Notes: generated from the sequence alone by a model not told the origin. Positions 19,318-29,083 are shown, counted from the stretch's first letter. The stretch is 64,000 nt of DNA from Nocardioides abyssi (GCF_030412915.1 NZ_JAUHJR010000002.1:434001-498000); one strand, 5' to 3'. Numbers and translations: made by a program.

Positions 19318-21549
19318 ATGCTTCGCCCCCGGTCGCTGCGGCCTGCCCTGGCGGCCGTGGCCCTCGTGCTGGGGGTCTCCACGGCGGTGCCCGGGGTGGT
19401 CGCGACCCTCCCGCCGGCGGCCGCGGCCGCTCCGGCCGCGGCCGACGACGACGCTCCGCTGACGGTGACCATCAGCTCGCTGACCCCGGGCGCGATCCCG
19501 CGGCGCGGCCCGATCCGCATCGCCGGCGAGGTCACCAACACCAGCACCGAGACGTGGTCGGCGATCCGGCTCTACCCGTTCGTCGGCTCGACCCCGATCA
19601 CCACCGCCGACCAGCTGGCCGAGGCCTCCGGGGTCCCCGCCGACATCGAGGTGGGCGGCCGCATCGTCGAGGTCAGCGACGACGTCGACGAGCTGGCGCC
19701 GGGGGAGTCGGCGCAGTTCCGGCTCGTCCTCCCGCGCAACCGGATCCCGGTGACGGCGGCCGGCGTCTACTGGTTCGGCGTGCACGCGCTCGGCGAGTCC
19801 CCCGCGGGCCGCATCGACGGCGCCGACGGCCGGGCCCGCACCTTCCTCCCGCTGGTCCCCCGCTCCACGCGCGGCCAGGTCCCCACCGCCGTCGTGATCC
19901 CGCTGCGCCGCTCGCTGGCCCGCGAGGACGACGGCTCGCTGGCGGACGTCGAGGCGTGGACCCGCACCCTCGACACCGACGGTTCGCTCCGGACGCTGGT
20001 CGACCTGGGCGCCTCGGCCGGCGACCAGCCGATGACCTGGCTGGTCGACCCCGCCCTGGTCGACGCGGTCCGCGACCTCGCCGCCGGCAACCCGCCGCGG
20101 TCCCTGGCGCCCACGACCGACGGCCGCCCGATCGCCCCCTCGGACCCGCCCGACGTGGCCTTCTCGCCCGCCGCCGGGGAGTCGGACGGCGCCGAGGGCG
20201 ACCAGGACGGCGACGGCGGGGACCAGGACGGCGAGGGCGGCGACGGTCCCGGGTCGGGCGACCACGAGCCCACCGCGGAGGAGGTGGCGGCCGCCGAGGT
20301 CGCCTCGGCCTGGCTGGGGCGGCTCAGCGCGGCCCTGTCCGGCGACGAGGTGCTCGCCCTGCCGTACGGCGACCTCGACGTGGCCGGTGCGGTCGACGCC
20401 GACCCCGCCCTGCTGCCCCGTGCGCGGGCGCGCAGCATCGAGGCGACGGGCCCGTGGGAGGTCGGCACCAGCCCGGCCCTGGGCTCGCCGACCGGGTACC
20501 TCGACCCGCAGGTGCTGCGCTCGACCGACGCCGGCGACACGATCCTCGTCACCGACCGGATGCTCGGCCCGGACGCCCCCGGGGTGGCCACGGTCTCGGG
20601 GCGCCGCCTCGTGGTGACCTCCTCCGGCGCCGCCTCGGGCGGACCGGGGCCCGACGACCGGCTCGGTGCGGTCGCGCTGCGCCAGCGGGTGCTCGCCGAG
20701 GCCGCCGTGCGGCTGCTCAACCCGGGCCGCAAGCCGCTCGTGGTGCAGCTGCCGACCGGGTGGGCCCCCGGCGCGACCACCGGCTTCGTCGACGGCCTCG
20801 ACGAGGACTGGATCGACCTGGGCACCGTCGAGGACGCCGCCGACCGCGAGGGCACCGCGGTGTCGCTGGCCGACCTGCAGCTGCCCGAGCGCCAGGTGCG
20901 GCGTCGCGTCGACCCCTCGACCTTCGAGGCCGCCGCCGACCTCATCGGTGCCGGCGAGGTGCTGCAGCACGTGCTGCGCGACAACACCGGCGTCGCCGCC
21001 GACGTGGCCGACGAGGCGCTCGCCGCGGTGTCGTACTCCTCCCGCGGCCGGCTCTCCGACACCCGCATCGCCCTCGCCCGCTCCCGCCGGTGGATCGAGG
21101 ACCGCCTGTCGGGCGTGACCATCGAGGCGCCCTCGGGCGTCGCGCTCTCCAGCGCCACCGGCCGCTTCGGCGCCACCGTCGCCAACGCCCTCGACGAGCC
21201 GGTCGAGGTGAGCATCCAGGCCGTCACCGACGACCCCGACGCGATCTCCATCGAGGGCCCCGAGACCGTCGAGGTCGGCGCCGGCCAGCGCGTCTCGGTG
21301 CTGCTCGACGCCTCGACCCGCGAGCCCGGCGTGCACCGCGTCCGGCTCGTGCTGACCGACCACACCGAGGACCCCGAGGACACCCACACCCCCCTCGGCT
21401 CGACCGAGGAGCTCTCCATCCGATCGATCCAGGCCAGCGGGATCATCTGGGTGATCATGGGCGCCGGGGCCGTGCTGCTCTTCGGGACGATCGCGCTGCG
21501 CCTGGTCCGCAGCGTGCTGCGCGCCCGGCGCGAGGAGGGCACGGCATGA
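19318..21549 (+). CDS. DUF6049 family secreted/membrane-anchored protein
   Basis: This 743-aa protein has an N-terminal signal peptide (LAAVALVLGVSTAVPGVVA, cleavage near residue 40) and a large extracytoplasmic part. It is anchored by one C-terminal TM helix (GIIWVIMGAGAVLLFGTIALRL) with a short basic tail. An acidic low-complexity stretch (GAEGDQDGDGGDQDGEGGDG) splits the middle. The family is found almost only in actinobacteria, directly before murJ, so a role in envelope assembly is likely; the mechanism is unknown. Its stop overlaps the murJ ATG by four bases. Confidence 0.85.
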   Translation: MLRPRSLRPALAAVALVLGVSTAVPGVVATLPPAAAAAPAAADDDAPLTVTISSLTPGAIPRRGPIRIAGEVTNTSTETWSAIRLYPFVGSTPITTADQLAEASGVPADIEVGGRIVEVSDDVDELAPGESAQFRLVLPRNRIPVTAAGVYWFGVHALGESPAGRIDGADGRARTFLPLVPRSTRGQVPTAVVIPLRRSLAREDDGSLADVEAWTRTLDTDGSLRTLVDLGASAGDQPMTWLVDPALVDAVRDLAAGNPPRSLAPTTDGRPIAPSDPPDVAFSPAAGESDGAEGDQDGDGGDQDGEGGDGPGSGDHEPTAEEVAAAEVASAWLGRLSAALSGDEVLALPYGDLDVAGAVDADPALLPRARARSIEATGPWEVGTSPALGSPTGYLDPQVLRSTDAGDTILVTDRMLGPDAPGVATVSGRRLVVTSSGAASGGPGPDDRLGAVALRQRVLAEAAVRLLNPGRKPLVVQLPTGWAPGATTGFVDGLDEDWIDLGTVEDAADREGTAVSLADLQLPERQVRRRVDPSTFEAAADLIGAGEVLQHVLRDNTGVAADVADEALAAVSYSSRGRLSDTRIALARSRRWIEDRLSGVTIEAPSGVALSSATGRFGATVANALDEPVEVSIQAVTDDPDAISIEGPETVEVGAGQRVSVLLDASTREPGVHRVRLVLTDHTEDPEDTHTPLGSTEELSIRSIQASGIIWVIMGAGAVLLFGTIALRLVRSVLRARREEGTA

Positions 21550-23264
21550 CCGGACCGACCGACCGACCCACCAGCGGCTCCACCAGCGATCCCACCGACG
21601 ACCGGACCAGCAGCCGGGCCGCGGAGGAGCAGGACCAGCGCTCGATCCTCTCCAGCAGCGCGGTGATGGCCGCCGGGACGATCGTGTCCCGGTTCAGCGG
21701 CTACGCGCGCACGCTGCTGCTGGCCGCGGCGCTCGGCAACCTGCTGCACGCCGACGTCTTCAACATCGCCAACACGATCCCGAACATGCTCTACATCCTG
21801 CTGGCGGGCGGCGTCTTCAACGCCGTGCTCGTCCCGCAGCTGGTGCGCGCGGCCAAGGACGACGCCGACCGCGGCGACGCCTACACCAACCGGGTCGTCA
21901 CGCTCGCCGCGCTGTTCCTCGGCGCGGTGACGGTGCTGCTGGTGGTGGCCGCGCCCTGGGTGATGGACCTGTACGTCGACCCCGACGTCCCCGCCGACGC
22001 CCGCGAGTCGGTCGTCGACCTGGCCCGCTGGTGCCTGCCGCAGGTCTTCTTCTACGGCATGTTCGTGCTGGTCGGGCAGATCCTCAACGCCCGCGGCCGC
22101 TTCGGCCCGATGATGTGGGCGCCGATCGCCAACAACGTCATCTCGGTGCTGGTCCTCGGCCTCTACCTGCTCCTCTACGGCACCGCGAAGGGCGCCGAGC
22201 TGACCGCGGGGTTCGACGCGGACCAGGAGCTCGTGCTCGGCCTCGGCTCGACGCTGGGGATCGTCGCGCAGCTGGCGATCCTCGTGCCCTACCTGCGCGC
22301 CGCGGGGTTCCGCTACCGCCCGCGCTTCGACTTCCGCGGCACCGGCCTGGGCCACACCCTGCGCCTGGGCGTGTGGACGGTGCTGTTCGTCATCGTCAAC
22401 CAGGTCGCCTACACCGTCGTGGTCCGCCTCGCCTCCCAGGGCACGGCCGGCGGCGGCTCCGAGGCGACCGGCTACTCCGTCTACTCCGCGGCGTTCCTCA
22501 TCGTCATGGTCCCCCACTCGGTGATCACCGTCTCGCTGGCGACCGCGATCCTCCCGACGCTGTCCCGGCGCGCGGCCGCGGCGGACCTGCCGGGCCTCGC
22601 GCGCTCGCTCAGCTCGACCCTGCGGACCGCCCTGGCCGTCGTGCTGCCCTTCGCCGCGCTGCTGCCCGTGCTCGCCCCCGAGCTGGCGCGGGTGATCTCG
22701 CTCGGCGCGGCCGCCGCGACCTACGAGAACTACATCGGCACGCTCGCCGCCTTCGCCCCCGGCCTCGTGCTCTTCACCGTGCACTACCTGATGCTGCGCG
22801 GCTTCTACGCCCTCGAGCAGACCCGCACCGTCTTCTACGTCCAGTGCGGCGTCGGCGTGACCAACGTGCTCGCCGCGCTGGTGCTGGTCCACGCGACCGA
22901 CGACGCCGGCACCGCGCCCGCCCTCGCGACGGCGTACGCCGCGGCGTACGGCGTCGGCGCCGCCCTCTCCTACGCCGTCCTCCGTCGTCGGCTCGGCGGC
23001 CTGCGCACGCCGACGCTGGTGCGGTTCGCGGTCCGGATGGCGATCGCCGTCGGCGTGTCGACCGCGGCGGCCTGGGGCGCGGCGCTGCTGCTGGACGTGC
23101 TCGGCGACGAGTCGTCGTACGCCGTGGCGGTGCTGCGGGCGCTCGTCGTGGTGCTCGTCGACGTCGCCGTGTTCCTCGCCGCTGCCCGCGTGCTGCGGCT
23201 GACCGAGGTCACCTCGGTCGTCGAGACGCTCACCCGGCGGCTTCCGCTCCCCCGCGGTCGCTGA
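21546..23264 (+). CDS. murJ: Lipid II flippase MurJ (MviN)
   Basis: The 572-aa protein has 14 or so TM helices and flips lipid II to the outer face of the membrane. Typical motifs: AAGTIVSRFSGYARTLLLAAALG (first helix), FNIANTIPNMLYILLAGGVFNAVLVPQL, FFYGMFVLVGQILNARGRFGPMMWAPIANN and PHSVITVSLATAILPTLSRRAA. About 35 polar N-terminal residues precede the first helix. Unlike mycobacterial MviN, no pseudokinase is fused; it is encoded by the next gene. ATG 21546 overlaps the previous stop (ATGA). Confidence 0.96.
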   Translation: MTGPTDRPTSGSTSDPTDDRTSSRAAEEQDQRSILSSSAVMAAGTIVSRFSGYARTLLLAAALGNLLHADVFNIANTIPNMLYILLAGGVFNAVLVPQLVRAAKDDADRGDAYTNRVVTLAALFLGAVTVLLVVAAPWVMDLYVDPDVPADARESVVDLARWCLPQVFFYGMFVLVGQILNARGRFGPMMWAPIANNVISVLVLGLYLLLYGTAKGAELTAGFDADQELVLGLGSTLGIVAQLAILVPYLRAAGFRYRPRFDFRGTGLGHTLRLGVWTVLFVIVNQVAYTVVVRLASQGTAGGGSEATGYSVYSAAFLIVMVPHSVITVSLATAILPTLSRRAAAADLPGLARSLSSTLRTALAVVLPFAALLPVLAPELARVISLGAAAATYENYIGTLAAFAPGLVLFTVHYLMLRGFYALEQTRTVFYVQCGVGVTNVLAALVLVHATDDAGTAPALATAYAAAYGVGAALSYAVLRRRLGGLRTPTLVRFAVRMAIAVGVSTAAAWGAALLLDVLGDESSYAVAVLRALVVVLVDVAVFLAAARVLRLTEVTSVVETLTRRLPLPRGR

Positions 23265-23341
23265 CGGTCCTACGATGGCCGGACCCCCGGGACGGTGTCT
23301 GCTCCACCCGGGGCTCCGAGGTCGAAGGGGATGAGGAGGCC

Positions 23342-25273
23342 GTGCCGCACACCGCACGCCCGGGAGACGTCCTCGCCGACCGCTACCGCCTCGTCGACCT
23401 GCTCTCCGAGAGCCGCGGCGGGCGCTTCTGGCGGGCCCACGACCGCGTCCTGGAGCGGCACGTCGCCCTGCACGTCATCGACGCCGCCGACGAGCGCGCC
23501 CCCGGGCTGATCGACGCCGCGCGCCGCTCGGCCACCGTGCTGGACCGCCGCGTGCTGCGGGTGCTGGACGCCGAGCGGCTCGACGGCGTCTGCTACGTCG
23601 TCAACGAGTGGGGCTCAGGCACCTCGCTGGACATCCTGCTCGCCACCAGCGGGCCGCTGAGCCCCCGCAAGGCGGCCTGGCTGGTCGGGGAGGTCGCCGA
23701 CGCCGTCGCCACCTCCCACGCCGCCGGGGTCGCCCACGGCCGGCTGGTCCCCGAGAACGTCCTCGTCGAGCGCAGCGGCCACGTCCGCGTCATCGGCCTG
23801 TGCGTCGACGCCGCGCTCCACGGCCTGCCCGCCGAGGGCACCTCGGCCGACGTCACCGACCTCGCCGGCCTGCTGTACGCCGCGTTGACCGGCCGGTGGG
23901 CGGGCGTCTCGCCGTCCGCGGTCCCGCCGGCGCCGCAGGAGCACGGCCACGTGCTGCGGCCGCGGCAGGTGCGGGCCGGTGTCCCCCGTCCGCTCGACGC
24001 GCTGTGCGAGGCGCTGCTCAACCCCTACGCCGCCCGGCGCGACCTGCTCGACGTGACCACCGCGCGCGGCGTGGCGGCGTACCTCGAGGAGTTCGTCGGC
24101 GACCCCGCGGGCGTCCCCGAGGCGCTGGCCGCCTCCACCCCGCAGGTGCACCGGCCCTCCACCATCGTGCTGCCGCCCATCCCCGACCTGCTCCCCCACG
24201 ACGCGCCCGAGCCAGACCCCGACCCCGAGCCGGAGCCCGAGCCCGAGCCCGAGCCCGAGCCGACGGTCGTCGTCGAGCCCCTCCCGAGGCCCGAGCCCAC
24301 CGGGGAGACCGGGGAGACCGGGCCCGCCGGGTCGGGCGAGCTGCCCACCGAGGCGGGCCTGCCGATCTTCGACGACGAGACCGACGACGTGTCGTGGCTG
24401 GAGCGGCGCACCGAACCGGTGCCGCCCCCGCCGCCGTTCGAGGAGCCGCCCAGCCGGCCGCTCTTCGCCCCCGACCCGACCGACGGGGCCCCGGCCCGCC
24501 GACCGCGGCCCGGCGTGAACCACGGCGACGCCGGCCCGCACGCGTTCGCCGACGCCCCGGGTCCGGGCCCGGGCGCCGACGGCACCTACTGGCCCTGGGA
24601 CACCGGGGACGGCCGCGGCACGGGCGCCTCGCTGCCGGTCGTCGGCGACGACACCGGGCAGCTCGACGAGGTGCCCGGTCGCCGCTGGATGCGCCTGGCG
24701 ATCGCGCTCGGCGTGCTCGCCGCCGTGCTGCTCGTGACGGTCGTGGCGGTCAACCTCGGCCGCGGCCGCGGTCCCCTCGGCACCGCCGGGGAGGACCCGA
24801 CCACGAGCGCCTCGCCCACGGCGACGCCCCCGACGCCGGTCCAGGTGCGGGGCGTCACCGACCTCGACCCGCAGGGCGGCGACGGCGAGGAGAATCCCGA
24901 CCTCGCGCCGCTCGCCGCCGACGGCGACCCCGCGACCACCTGGCGCACGGCCACCTACCAGCAGCAGCTCGGTCCCGGCGGCCTGAAGACCGGCGTGGGC
25001 CTCGTGCTCGACCTCGGCTCGTCGCAGGAGGTCGCCGAGGTCGAGCTGACCCTGGCCGGCGCGCCGACGGAGGTGACGGTCTACGTCTCCGAGACCGAGC
25101 CGACCGCCGTCCGCGACCTGGCCGTGGCGGGCTCCGACACGCTCGAGGAGCGCGGGCGGGTGCCGCTCGACGACCCGGTCACCGGGCGGTACGTCGTCGT
25201 CTGGCTGACCTCGCTCCCGGCGGTCGACGGCGGCTACCGCGGCGAGGTGGCCGAGGTCGTGGTGCGCGGGTGA
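23342..25273 (+). CDS. Membrane pseudokinase with C-terminal discoidin-like domain
   Basis: The 643-aa protein has a kinase-like domain (residues 8-260) lacking catalytic residues. The VAxK lysine is replaced (VALHVID), HRDxKxxN is AHGRLVPENV, and DFG is GLCVD. Next come an acidic-proline stretch (PEPEP repeats, about residues 295-320), a disordered region, a TM helix (LAIALGVLAAVLLVTVVAVNL) and an extracellular beta domain with DGDPATTW, resembling F5/8 or glycan-binding folds. In mycobacteria the MurJ-fused pseudokinase binds FhaA after PknB phosphorylation; a similar control of MurJ is inferred. GTG at 23342; its ribosome site is unusually close. Confidence 0.85.
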   Translation: MPHTARPGDVLADRYRLVDLLSESRGGRFWRAHDRVLERHVALHVIDAADERAPGLIDAARRSATVLDRRVLRVLDAERLDGVCYVVNEWGSGTSLDILLATSGPLSPRKAAWLVGEVADAVATSHAAGVAHGRLVPENVLVERSGHVRVIGLCVDAALHGLPAEGTSADVTDLAGLLYAALTGRWAGVSPSAVPPAPQEHGHVLRPRQVRAGVPRPLDALCEALLNPYAARRDLLDVTTARGVAAYLEEFVGDPAGVPEALAASTPQVHRPSTIVLPPIPDLLPHDAPEPDPDPEPEPEPEPEPEPTVVVEPLPRPEPTGETGETGPAGSGELPTEAGLPIFDDETDDVSWLERRTEPVPPPPPFEEPPSRPLFAPDPTDGAPARRPRPGVNHGDAGPHAFADAPGPGPGADGTYWPWDTGDGRGTGASLPVVGDDTGQLDEVPGRRWMRLAIALGVLAAVLLVTVVAVNLGRGRGPLGTAGEDPTTSASPTATPPTPVQVRGVTDLDPQGGDGEENPDLAPLAADGDPATTWRTATYQQQLGPGGLKTGVGLVLDLGSSQEVAEVELTLAGAPTEVTVYVSETEPTAVRDLAVAGSDTLEERGRVPLDDPVTGRYVVVWLTSLPAVDGGYRGEVAEVVVRG

Positions 25274-26016
25274 GCGCCCGGACCGACGCCGAGCTGCTCG
25301 CCGCCCACGTCGCCGGCGACCACGCCGCGTTCGGCGAGCTGGTCGAGCGCCACCGCGACCGGTTGTGGGCGGTCGCGCTGCGCACCACCGGCAACCGTGA
25401 CGACGCGGCCGACGGCCTCCAGGACGGTCTCGTGGCGGCGTACCGCCGGGCCGGCTCGTTCCGCGGCGACGCGGCGGTCACGACCTGGCTGCACCGCGTC
25501 GTCGTCAACGCCTGCCTGGACCGGCTGCGCGCCATGCGGGTGCGGCGCACCGAGACGCTCCCCGACGACCTGGAGGAGTACGGCGACCGCGGCTCGCGCG
25601 CCTCCGCCACCCCCGAGGCCGAGGACCCCGCCGAGGCCAGCCTGCGCGGCGAGCGCCGCCGGGCGGTGCTCGCGGCCCTGGCGACGCTGCCGCTCGAGCA
25701 GCGTGCCGCGCTGGTACTGGTCGACATGGAGGGCTACTCCGTCGCCGAGGCCGCCCAGGTGCTGGACTGCGCCGTCGGGACCGTGAAGTCGCGCTGCTCG
25801 CGGGGCCGGGCCCGCCTGGCCGACCTGCTCGAGATCGAGCGGCCCGTGCGACCCGGGCCACGCGGCGGGAACCGGCGCGGGACCTCGCCCGTCCCAGCAC
25901 CGGCCGACCTGACAGGATCTGCGGCCGACCCCGCCCCCGCCGACCTGGCGGAGCAGCTGCCCCACGACCCGACCCGCGACCCGACCCGCGACCACACCGG
26001 AGGAGGTGCACCGTGA
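25270..26016 (+). CDS. sigM: ECF RNA polymerase sigma factor, SigM type
   Basis: The 248-aa product has sigma region 2 (residues 5-75; HAAFGELVERHRDRLWAVALR, AADGLQDGLVAAYRRAGSFRGDAAVTTWLHRVVVNACLDRLR) and region 4 (115-170; LATLPLEQRAALVLVDMEGYSVAEAAQVLDCAVGTVKSRCSRGRARL). About 65 further residues are proline-rich and end in PTRDPTRD repeats; their role is not evident. GTG 25270 overlaps the pseudokinase stop (GTGA) and the next gene overlaps the sigma stop, so all three are coupled. Order sigM-anti-sigma-trxB-trxA matches mycobacterial sigM loci. It is probably an envelope or thiol-stress sigma factor. Confidence 0.93.
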   Translation: MSARTDAELLAAHVAGDHAAFGELVERHRDRLWAVALRTTGNRDDAADGLQDGLVAAYRRAGSFRGDAAVTTWLHRVVVNACLDRLRAMRVRRTETLPDDLEEYGDRGSRASATPEAEDPAEASLRGERRRAVLAALATLPLEQRAALVLVDMEGYSVAEAAQVLDCAVGTVKSRCSRGRARLADLLEIERPVRPGPRGGNRRGTSPVPAPADLTGSAADPAPADLAEQLPHDPTRDPTRDHTGGGAP

Positions 26017-26807
26017 GCCGTCCCGGCACCGACGACCAGCTCGACCCCCGTGAGGAGGAGGTGCGCCGCCGGCTGGCCGACGCCCGCCACGTCGAGCCCG
26101 TCCCGGTCGACGTGGCCGGGCGGCTGGACCGCGTGCTGGCCGAGCTCGCCGCGGGCGAGGACGTCCCGTCGTCGGTCGACGAGCTCGCGGTGCGCCGACG
26201 CCGTCGTGCGGCCGGCCTGCTCGCGGCCGCCGCGGTCGTGACCGTCGCGGGCCTCGGGCTCGGCCAGGTGCTCCCCGGCTCGGGCGGCAGCGACGACTCC
26301 GGTTCCGCCGCCGACAGCGTCGCCGGCCTCGACCGCGACGCCGCCGGTCGCAGCACCGCCGCCAAGGAGAGTGCCGCGGCCGAGCCCGGGGACGGTGCGG
26401 GCGGCGGCTCCGCAGCCAACGAGGGCAAGGGGGAAGGCCTGGCCGCGGGCGCCGCGGTCCCCGAGGCCGCCACCACCCTCGACGCCTTCGTCACCCCGCC
26501 CGGCCGGCCGGTGCGCGTGCGCCCGGAGCGGTTCGCCGCCGACGCCCTCCGCGCCCGCGACGTGGTCGACGGCGGCCGCGACACCGACCGCGGCCGGCCC
26601 GGCGGCGGGAAGCGCCGCGACGGCGAGCAGACGTTCTTCGAGTGCACCCCGGCCGACTGGGGACCGGGCGTCGCGGTGCCGGTGCTCTACGACGACGAGC
26701 CGCACGTGCTGGTCTTCCGCGCCCCCGCCGGCGACAGCCAGGTCGCCGACCTGCTCCAGTGCGGAACCGGCGAGATCCTGCGCTCCACGACGCTGCCCGC
26801 CGGCTGA
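26013..26807 (+). CDS. Anti-sigma factor-like single-pass membrane protein
   Basis: The 264-aa protein has a charged cytoplasmic N-terminus of about 65 residues ([32 protein letters not shown]), one TM helix ([22 protein letters not shown]), a low-complexity extracytoplasmic linker and a C-terminal domain with two cysteines ([22 protein letters not shown]). The layout and its GTGA overlap with the sigma gene fit an anti-sigma factor. No HxxxCxxC zinc motif is seen, so it is not a ZAS-type redox sensor. Direct binding to SigM is inference. Confidence 0.8.
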   Translation: MSRPGTDDQLDPREEEVRRRLADARHVEPVPVDVAGRLDRVLAELAAGEDVPSSVDELAVRRRRRAAGLLAAAAVVTVAGLGLGQVLPGSGGSDDSGSAADSVAGLDRDAAGRSTAAKESAAAEPGDGAGGGSAANEGKGEGLAAGAAVPEAATTLDAFVTPPGRPVRVRPERFAADALRARDVVDGGRDTDRGRPGGGKRRDGEQTFFECTPADWGPGVAVPVLYDDEPHVLVFRAPAGDSQVADLLQCGTGEILRSTTLPAG

Positions 26808-26817
26808 CCCCGCGCGC

Positions 26818-26843
26818 GGAACAACCCTCGCCTACGATCGGTT
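26818..26843 (+). promoter_or_regulatory. SigR-type ECF promoter for trxB
   Basis: GGAAC (26818-26822), an 18-bp spacer and GTT (26841-26843). It fits the published actinobacterial SigR/SigH consensus GGAAT-N18-GTT at seven of eight fixed positions. It lies 91 bp before the trxB ATG and 10 bp after the anti-sigma stop, so trxB can be induced separately from the upstream operon. Confidence 0.65.
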
Positions 26844-26934
26844 GACATCGAAGGACCCCGGGGCACCCCGGGTCCGTCCCCCGCCGGCGGGAGCGACGCC
26901 GGCAGCCACCGCACCGCGAGGAGACGTCGACTCC

Positions 26935-27951
26935 ATGTCCGACACCGCAACCCGTCAGGTCATCATCATCGGGTCCGGCCCGTCCGGCTACACCGCAGCG
27001 GTGTACGCCGCACGCGCCAACCTGCAGCCGCTGGTCTTCGAGGGCTCGGTGACCGCGGGCGGCGCGTTGATGAACACCACCGAGGTCGAGAACTTCCCCG
27101 GCTTCCGCGACGGCATCATGGGCCCCGCGCTGATGGACGAGATGCGCGCCCAGGCCGAGCGGTTCGGCGCCGAGCTGGTCTCCGACGACGTCGTCGAGGT
27201 CGACCTGACCGCCGAGCCGAAGGTCGTCCGCACGGCCACCGGCACCTTCACCGCGCGGTCCGTGATCCTCGCGACCGGCTCGGGCTACCGCAAGCTCGGC
27301 CTGCCCAAGGAGGACGAGCTCTCCGGCCGCGGCGTGTCCTGGTGCGCGACCTGCGACGGCTTCTTCTTCCGCGAGCAGCACATCGCGGTCGTCGGCGGCG
27401 GCGACTCCGCGATCGAGGAGGCGACGTTCCTGACCCGCTTCGGCTCCAAGGTCTCCCTCATCGTGCGCCGCGACGAGCTGCGCGCCTCCAAGATCATGCA
27501 GGACCGCGCGTTCGCCGACCCCAAGCTCGAGATCGAGTGGAACTCCGTGGTCGACGAGATCCACGGCGCGGACCGCCTCGAGGGGATCACGCTCAAGGAC
27601 ACCGTCACCGGCGAGACCCGGCGGATGGACGCCACCGGCCTGTTCATCGCCATCGGCCACGACCCCCGCTCGGAGCTGCTGCGCGGCCAGGTCGACCTCG
27701 ACCCCAACGGGTACGTCGTCGTGGAGCACCCCTCCACCGGCACCAACCTGCCGGGCGTCTTCGCCGCGGGCGACCTGGTCGACCACCACTACCGCCAGGC
27801 GATCACCGCCGCCGGCACCGGCTGCGCCGCAGCGCTGGACGCCGAGCGCTACCTCGCCGCGCTGGACACCGTCTCCGACACCCCCGCCGAGGCGCAGGCC
27901 CGCGTCGACGCCGAGGTCGCCGTGGAGACCGTGCAGACCGCCGGCGCCTGA
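26935..27951 (+). CDS. trxB: Thioredoxin-disulfide reductase
   Basis: The 338-aa flavoenzyme reduces thioredoxin with NADPH. The N-terminal FAD motif is [19 protein letters not shown]; the redox centre is [10 protein letters not shown] (CxxC); the NADPH motif is [13 protein letters not shown]; and the second FAD signature is [34 protein letters not shown]. Low-molecular-weight TrxR architecture is complete. ATG at 26935 follows GAGGAGA. It has a SigR-like promoter and is followed by trxA 115 bp downstream, which has its own copy of the motif. Confidence 0.97.
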   Translation: MSDTATRQVIIIGSGPSGYTAAVYAARANLQPLVFEGSVTAGGALMNTTEVENFPGFRDGIMGPALMDEMRAQAERFGAELVSDDVVEVDLTAEPKVVRTATGTFTARSVILATGSGYRKLGLPKEDELSGRGVSWCATCDGFFFREQHIAVVGGGDSAIEEATFLTRFGSKVSLIVRRDELRASKIMQDRAFADPKLEIEWNSVVDEIHGADRLEGITLKDTVTGETRRMDATGLFIAIGHDPRSELLRGQVDLDPNGYVVVEHPSTGTNLPGVFAAGDLVDHHYRQAITAAGTGCAAALDAERYLAALDTVSDTPAEAQARVDAEVAVETVQTAGA

Positions 27952-27985
27952 GCCGCTCCCCCGCAGCGGCCGCCGCCCCGGCCCC

Positions 27986-28012
27986 GGAACAAACCGTCGG
28001 TGGGCCGGTGTT
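27986..28012 (+). promoter_or_regulatory. SigR-like ECF promoter for trxA
   Basis: GGAAC (27986-27990) and GTT (28010-28012) separated by 19 bp, one more than the consensus spacer. It lies 54 bp before the trxA GTG. Because it repeats the arrangement found before trxB, it is likely functional, but the spacer makes it weaker evidence. Confidence 0.5.
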
Positions 28013-28066
28013 CACTCCTCAGCAGCAACCAGCAGCAGCAGACACACTCCAGGGAAGGATCCTCAC

Positions 28067-28396
28067 GTGGGCAACATCGCAGCCGTGACCGACGCCGAGT
28101 TCGAGGCGCAGGTCCTCAAGTCCGACAAGCCGGTCCTCGTGGACTTCTGGGCCGAGTGGTGCGGTCCGTGCCGCCAGGTCGCCCCGATCCTCGACGAGAT
28201 CGCCGGTGCGCACGGCGACAAGATCTCCTTCTTCAAGATGAACGTCGACGAGAACCCCGTGACGCCGTCGTCCTACCGGGTCACCGGCATCCCGACGATC
28301 AACGTCTACCAGGGTGGCGAGGTCGTGAAGACCATCGTCGGCGCCCGCCCGAAGGCGACGCTGCTCAACGAGCTCTCCGAGTTCATCTCGGCCTGA
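28067..28396 (+). CDS. trxA: Thioredoxin
   Basis: The 109-aa protein has the classic fold and active site FWAEWCGPCRQVAPILDEIA, the cis-proline loop TGIPTINVYQGGEVV and length typical of Trx1. It reduces protein disulfides and is recharged by the adjacent thioredoxin reductase. GTG at 28067 with AGGGAAGGA about 10 bases upstream. It is convergent with the GNAT gene, whose stop is six bases away. Confidence 0.97.
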   Translation: MGNIAAVTDAEFEAQVLKSDKPVLVDFWAEWCGPCRQVAPILDEIAGAHGDKISFFKMNVDENPVTPSSYRVTGIPTINVYQGGEVVKTIVGARPKATLLNELSEFISA

Positions 28397-28402
28397 GGCC
28401 CC

Positions 28403-29083
28403 TCAGGTCCGATCCGCGGCCCTCGACACCGTCCCTCGTGACGGCGTCGGGGGCCGCACCGGTTTCGGGGCCGGTCGCACCGCGCCGAGCAGCTTCTCGA
28501 CGGCGGCCTCGACCTCGTCGCGCCAGGTGAGCGCGGAGCGCAGCTCCATCCGCATCCGCGGGTTGGTGGGGTGCGCGCGCTGGGTCCCGAAGCCGACCCC
28601 GGCCAGGAACCCGACCGGCACCAGGCAGGGTGCCGCGACGTCGGCCAGCCGGCCGGGCAGTGCCGTCCCGAACGCCTCCACCGCGCGGATGCCGCCACGG
28701 TGGATCAGGTCGCGGGCCATGCCCTGCACGAGCACCCGCCCCAACCCCCCGCCCGCGTGCCGCGGATCGACGTACGCCGTCGTCAGCAGCACCGCGTCCG
28801 GGCTCACCGGGGCGGTGGGGATGCCGCCCGCGCCCGGCGCGTAGGCCGGCGGGACGTAGACGACGTGGCCGACCGGGTCGCCGTCGACCAGCACCACCTG
28901 GCCGCACGAGCCCCACTCGCGCAGCACCTCCGAGAGCCAGGCCCGCTTCTCGGCCACCGGGTCCTCCACGCGCCGACGGGTGACCGGGTCCAGCTCCCAG
29001 AACAGGCAGGAGCGGCACGGTGCGGTGAGCGCGTCGAGGTGGTCGAGCGTGAGCCGGACGACCTTGCGGGACACAGGATGCAC
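28403..29083 (-). CDS. GNAT family N-acetyltransferase
   Basis: This 226-aa protein has a GNAT fold: VVLVDGDPVGHVVYVPP (strands), then DAVLLTTAYVDPRHAGGGLGRVLVQGMARDLIHRG with the acetyl-CoA loop GGGLGR, and PVGFLAGVGFGTQRAHPTNPRMRMEL at the end. The N-terminus has three cysteines (APCRSCLFWE, WGSCGQ), which are conserved in actinobacterial homologues next to trxA; they could form a metal or redox site, which is inference. The substrate is unknown. ATG/CAT at 29083 with GGAGGTGC upstream; divergent from the aminotransferase. Confidence 0.85.
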   Translation of the reverse strand: MHPVSRKVVRLTLDHLDALTAPCRSCLFWELDPVTRRRVEDPVAEKRAWLSEVLREWGSCGQVVLVDGDPVGHVVYVPPAYAPGAGGIPTAPVSPDAVLLTTAYVDPRHAGGGLGRVLVQGMARDLIHRGGIRAVEAFGTALPGRLADVAAPCLVPVGFLAGVGFGTQRAHPTNPRMRMELRSALTWRDEVEAAVEKLLGAVRPAPKPVRPPTPSRGTVSRAADRT

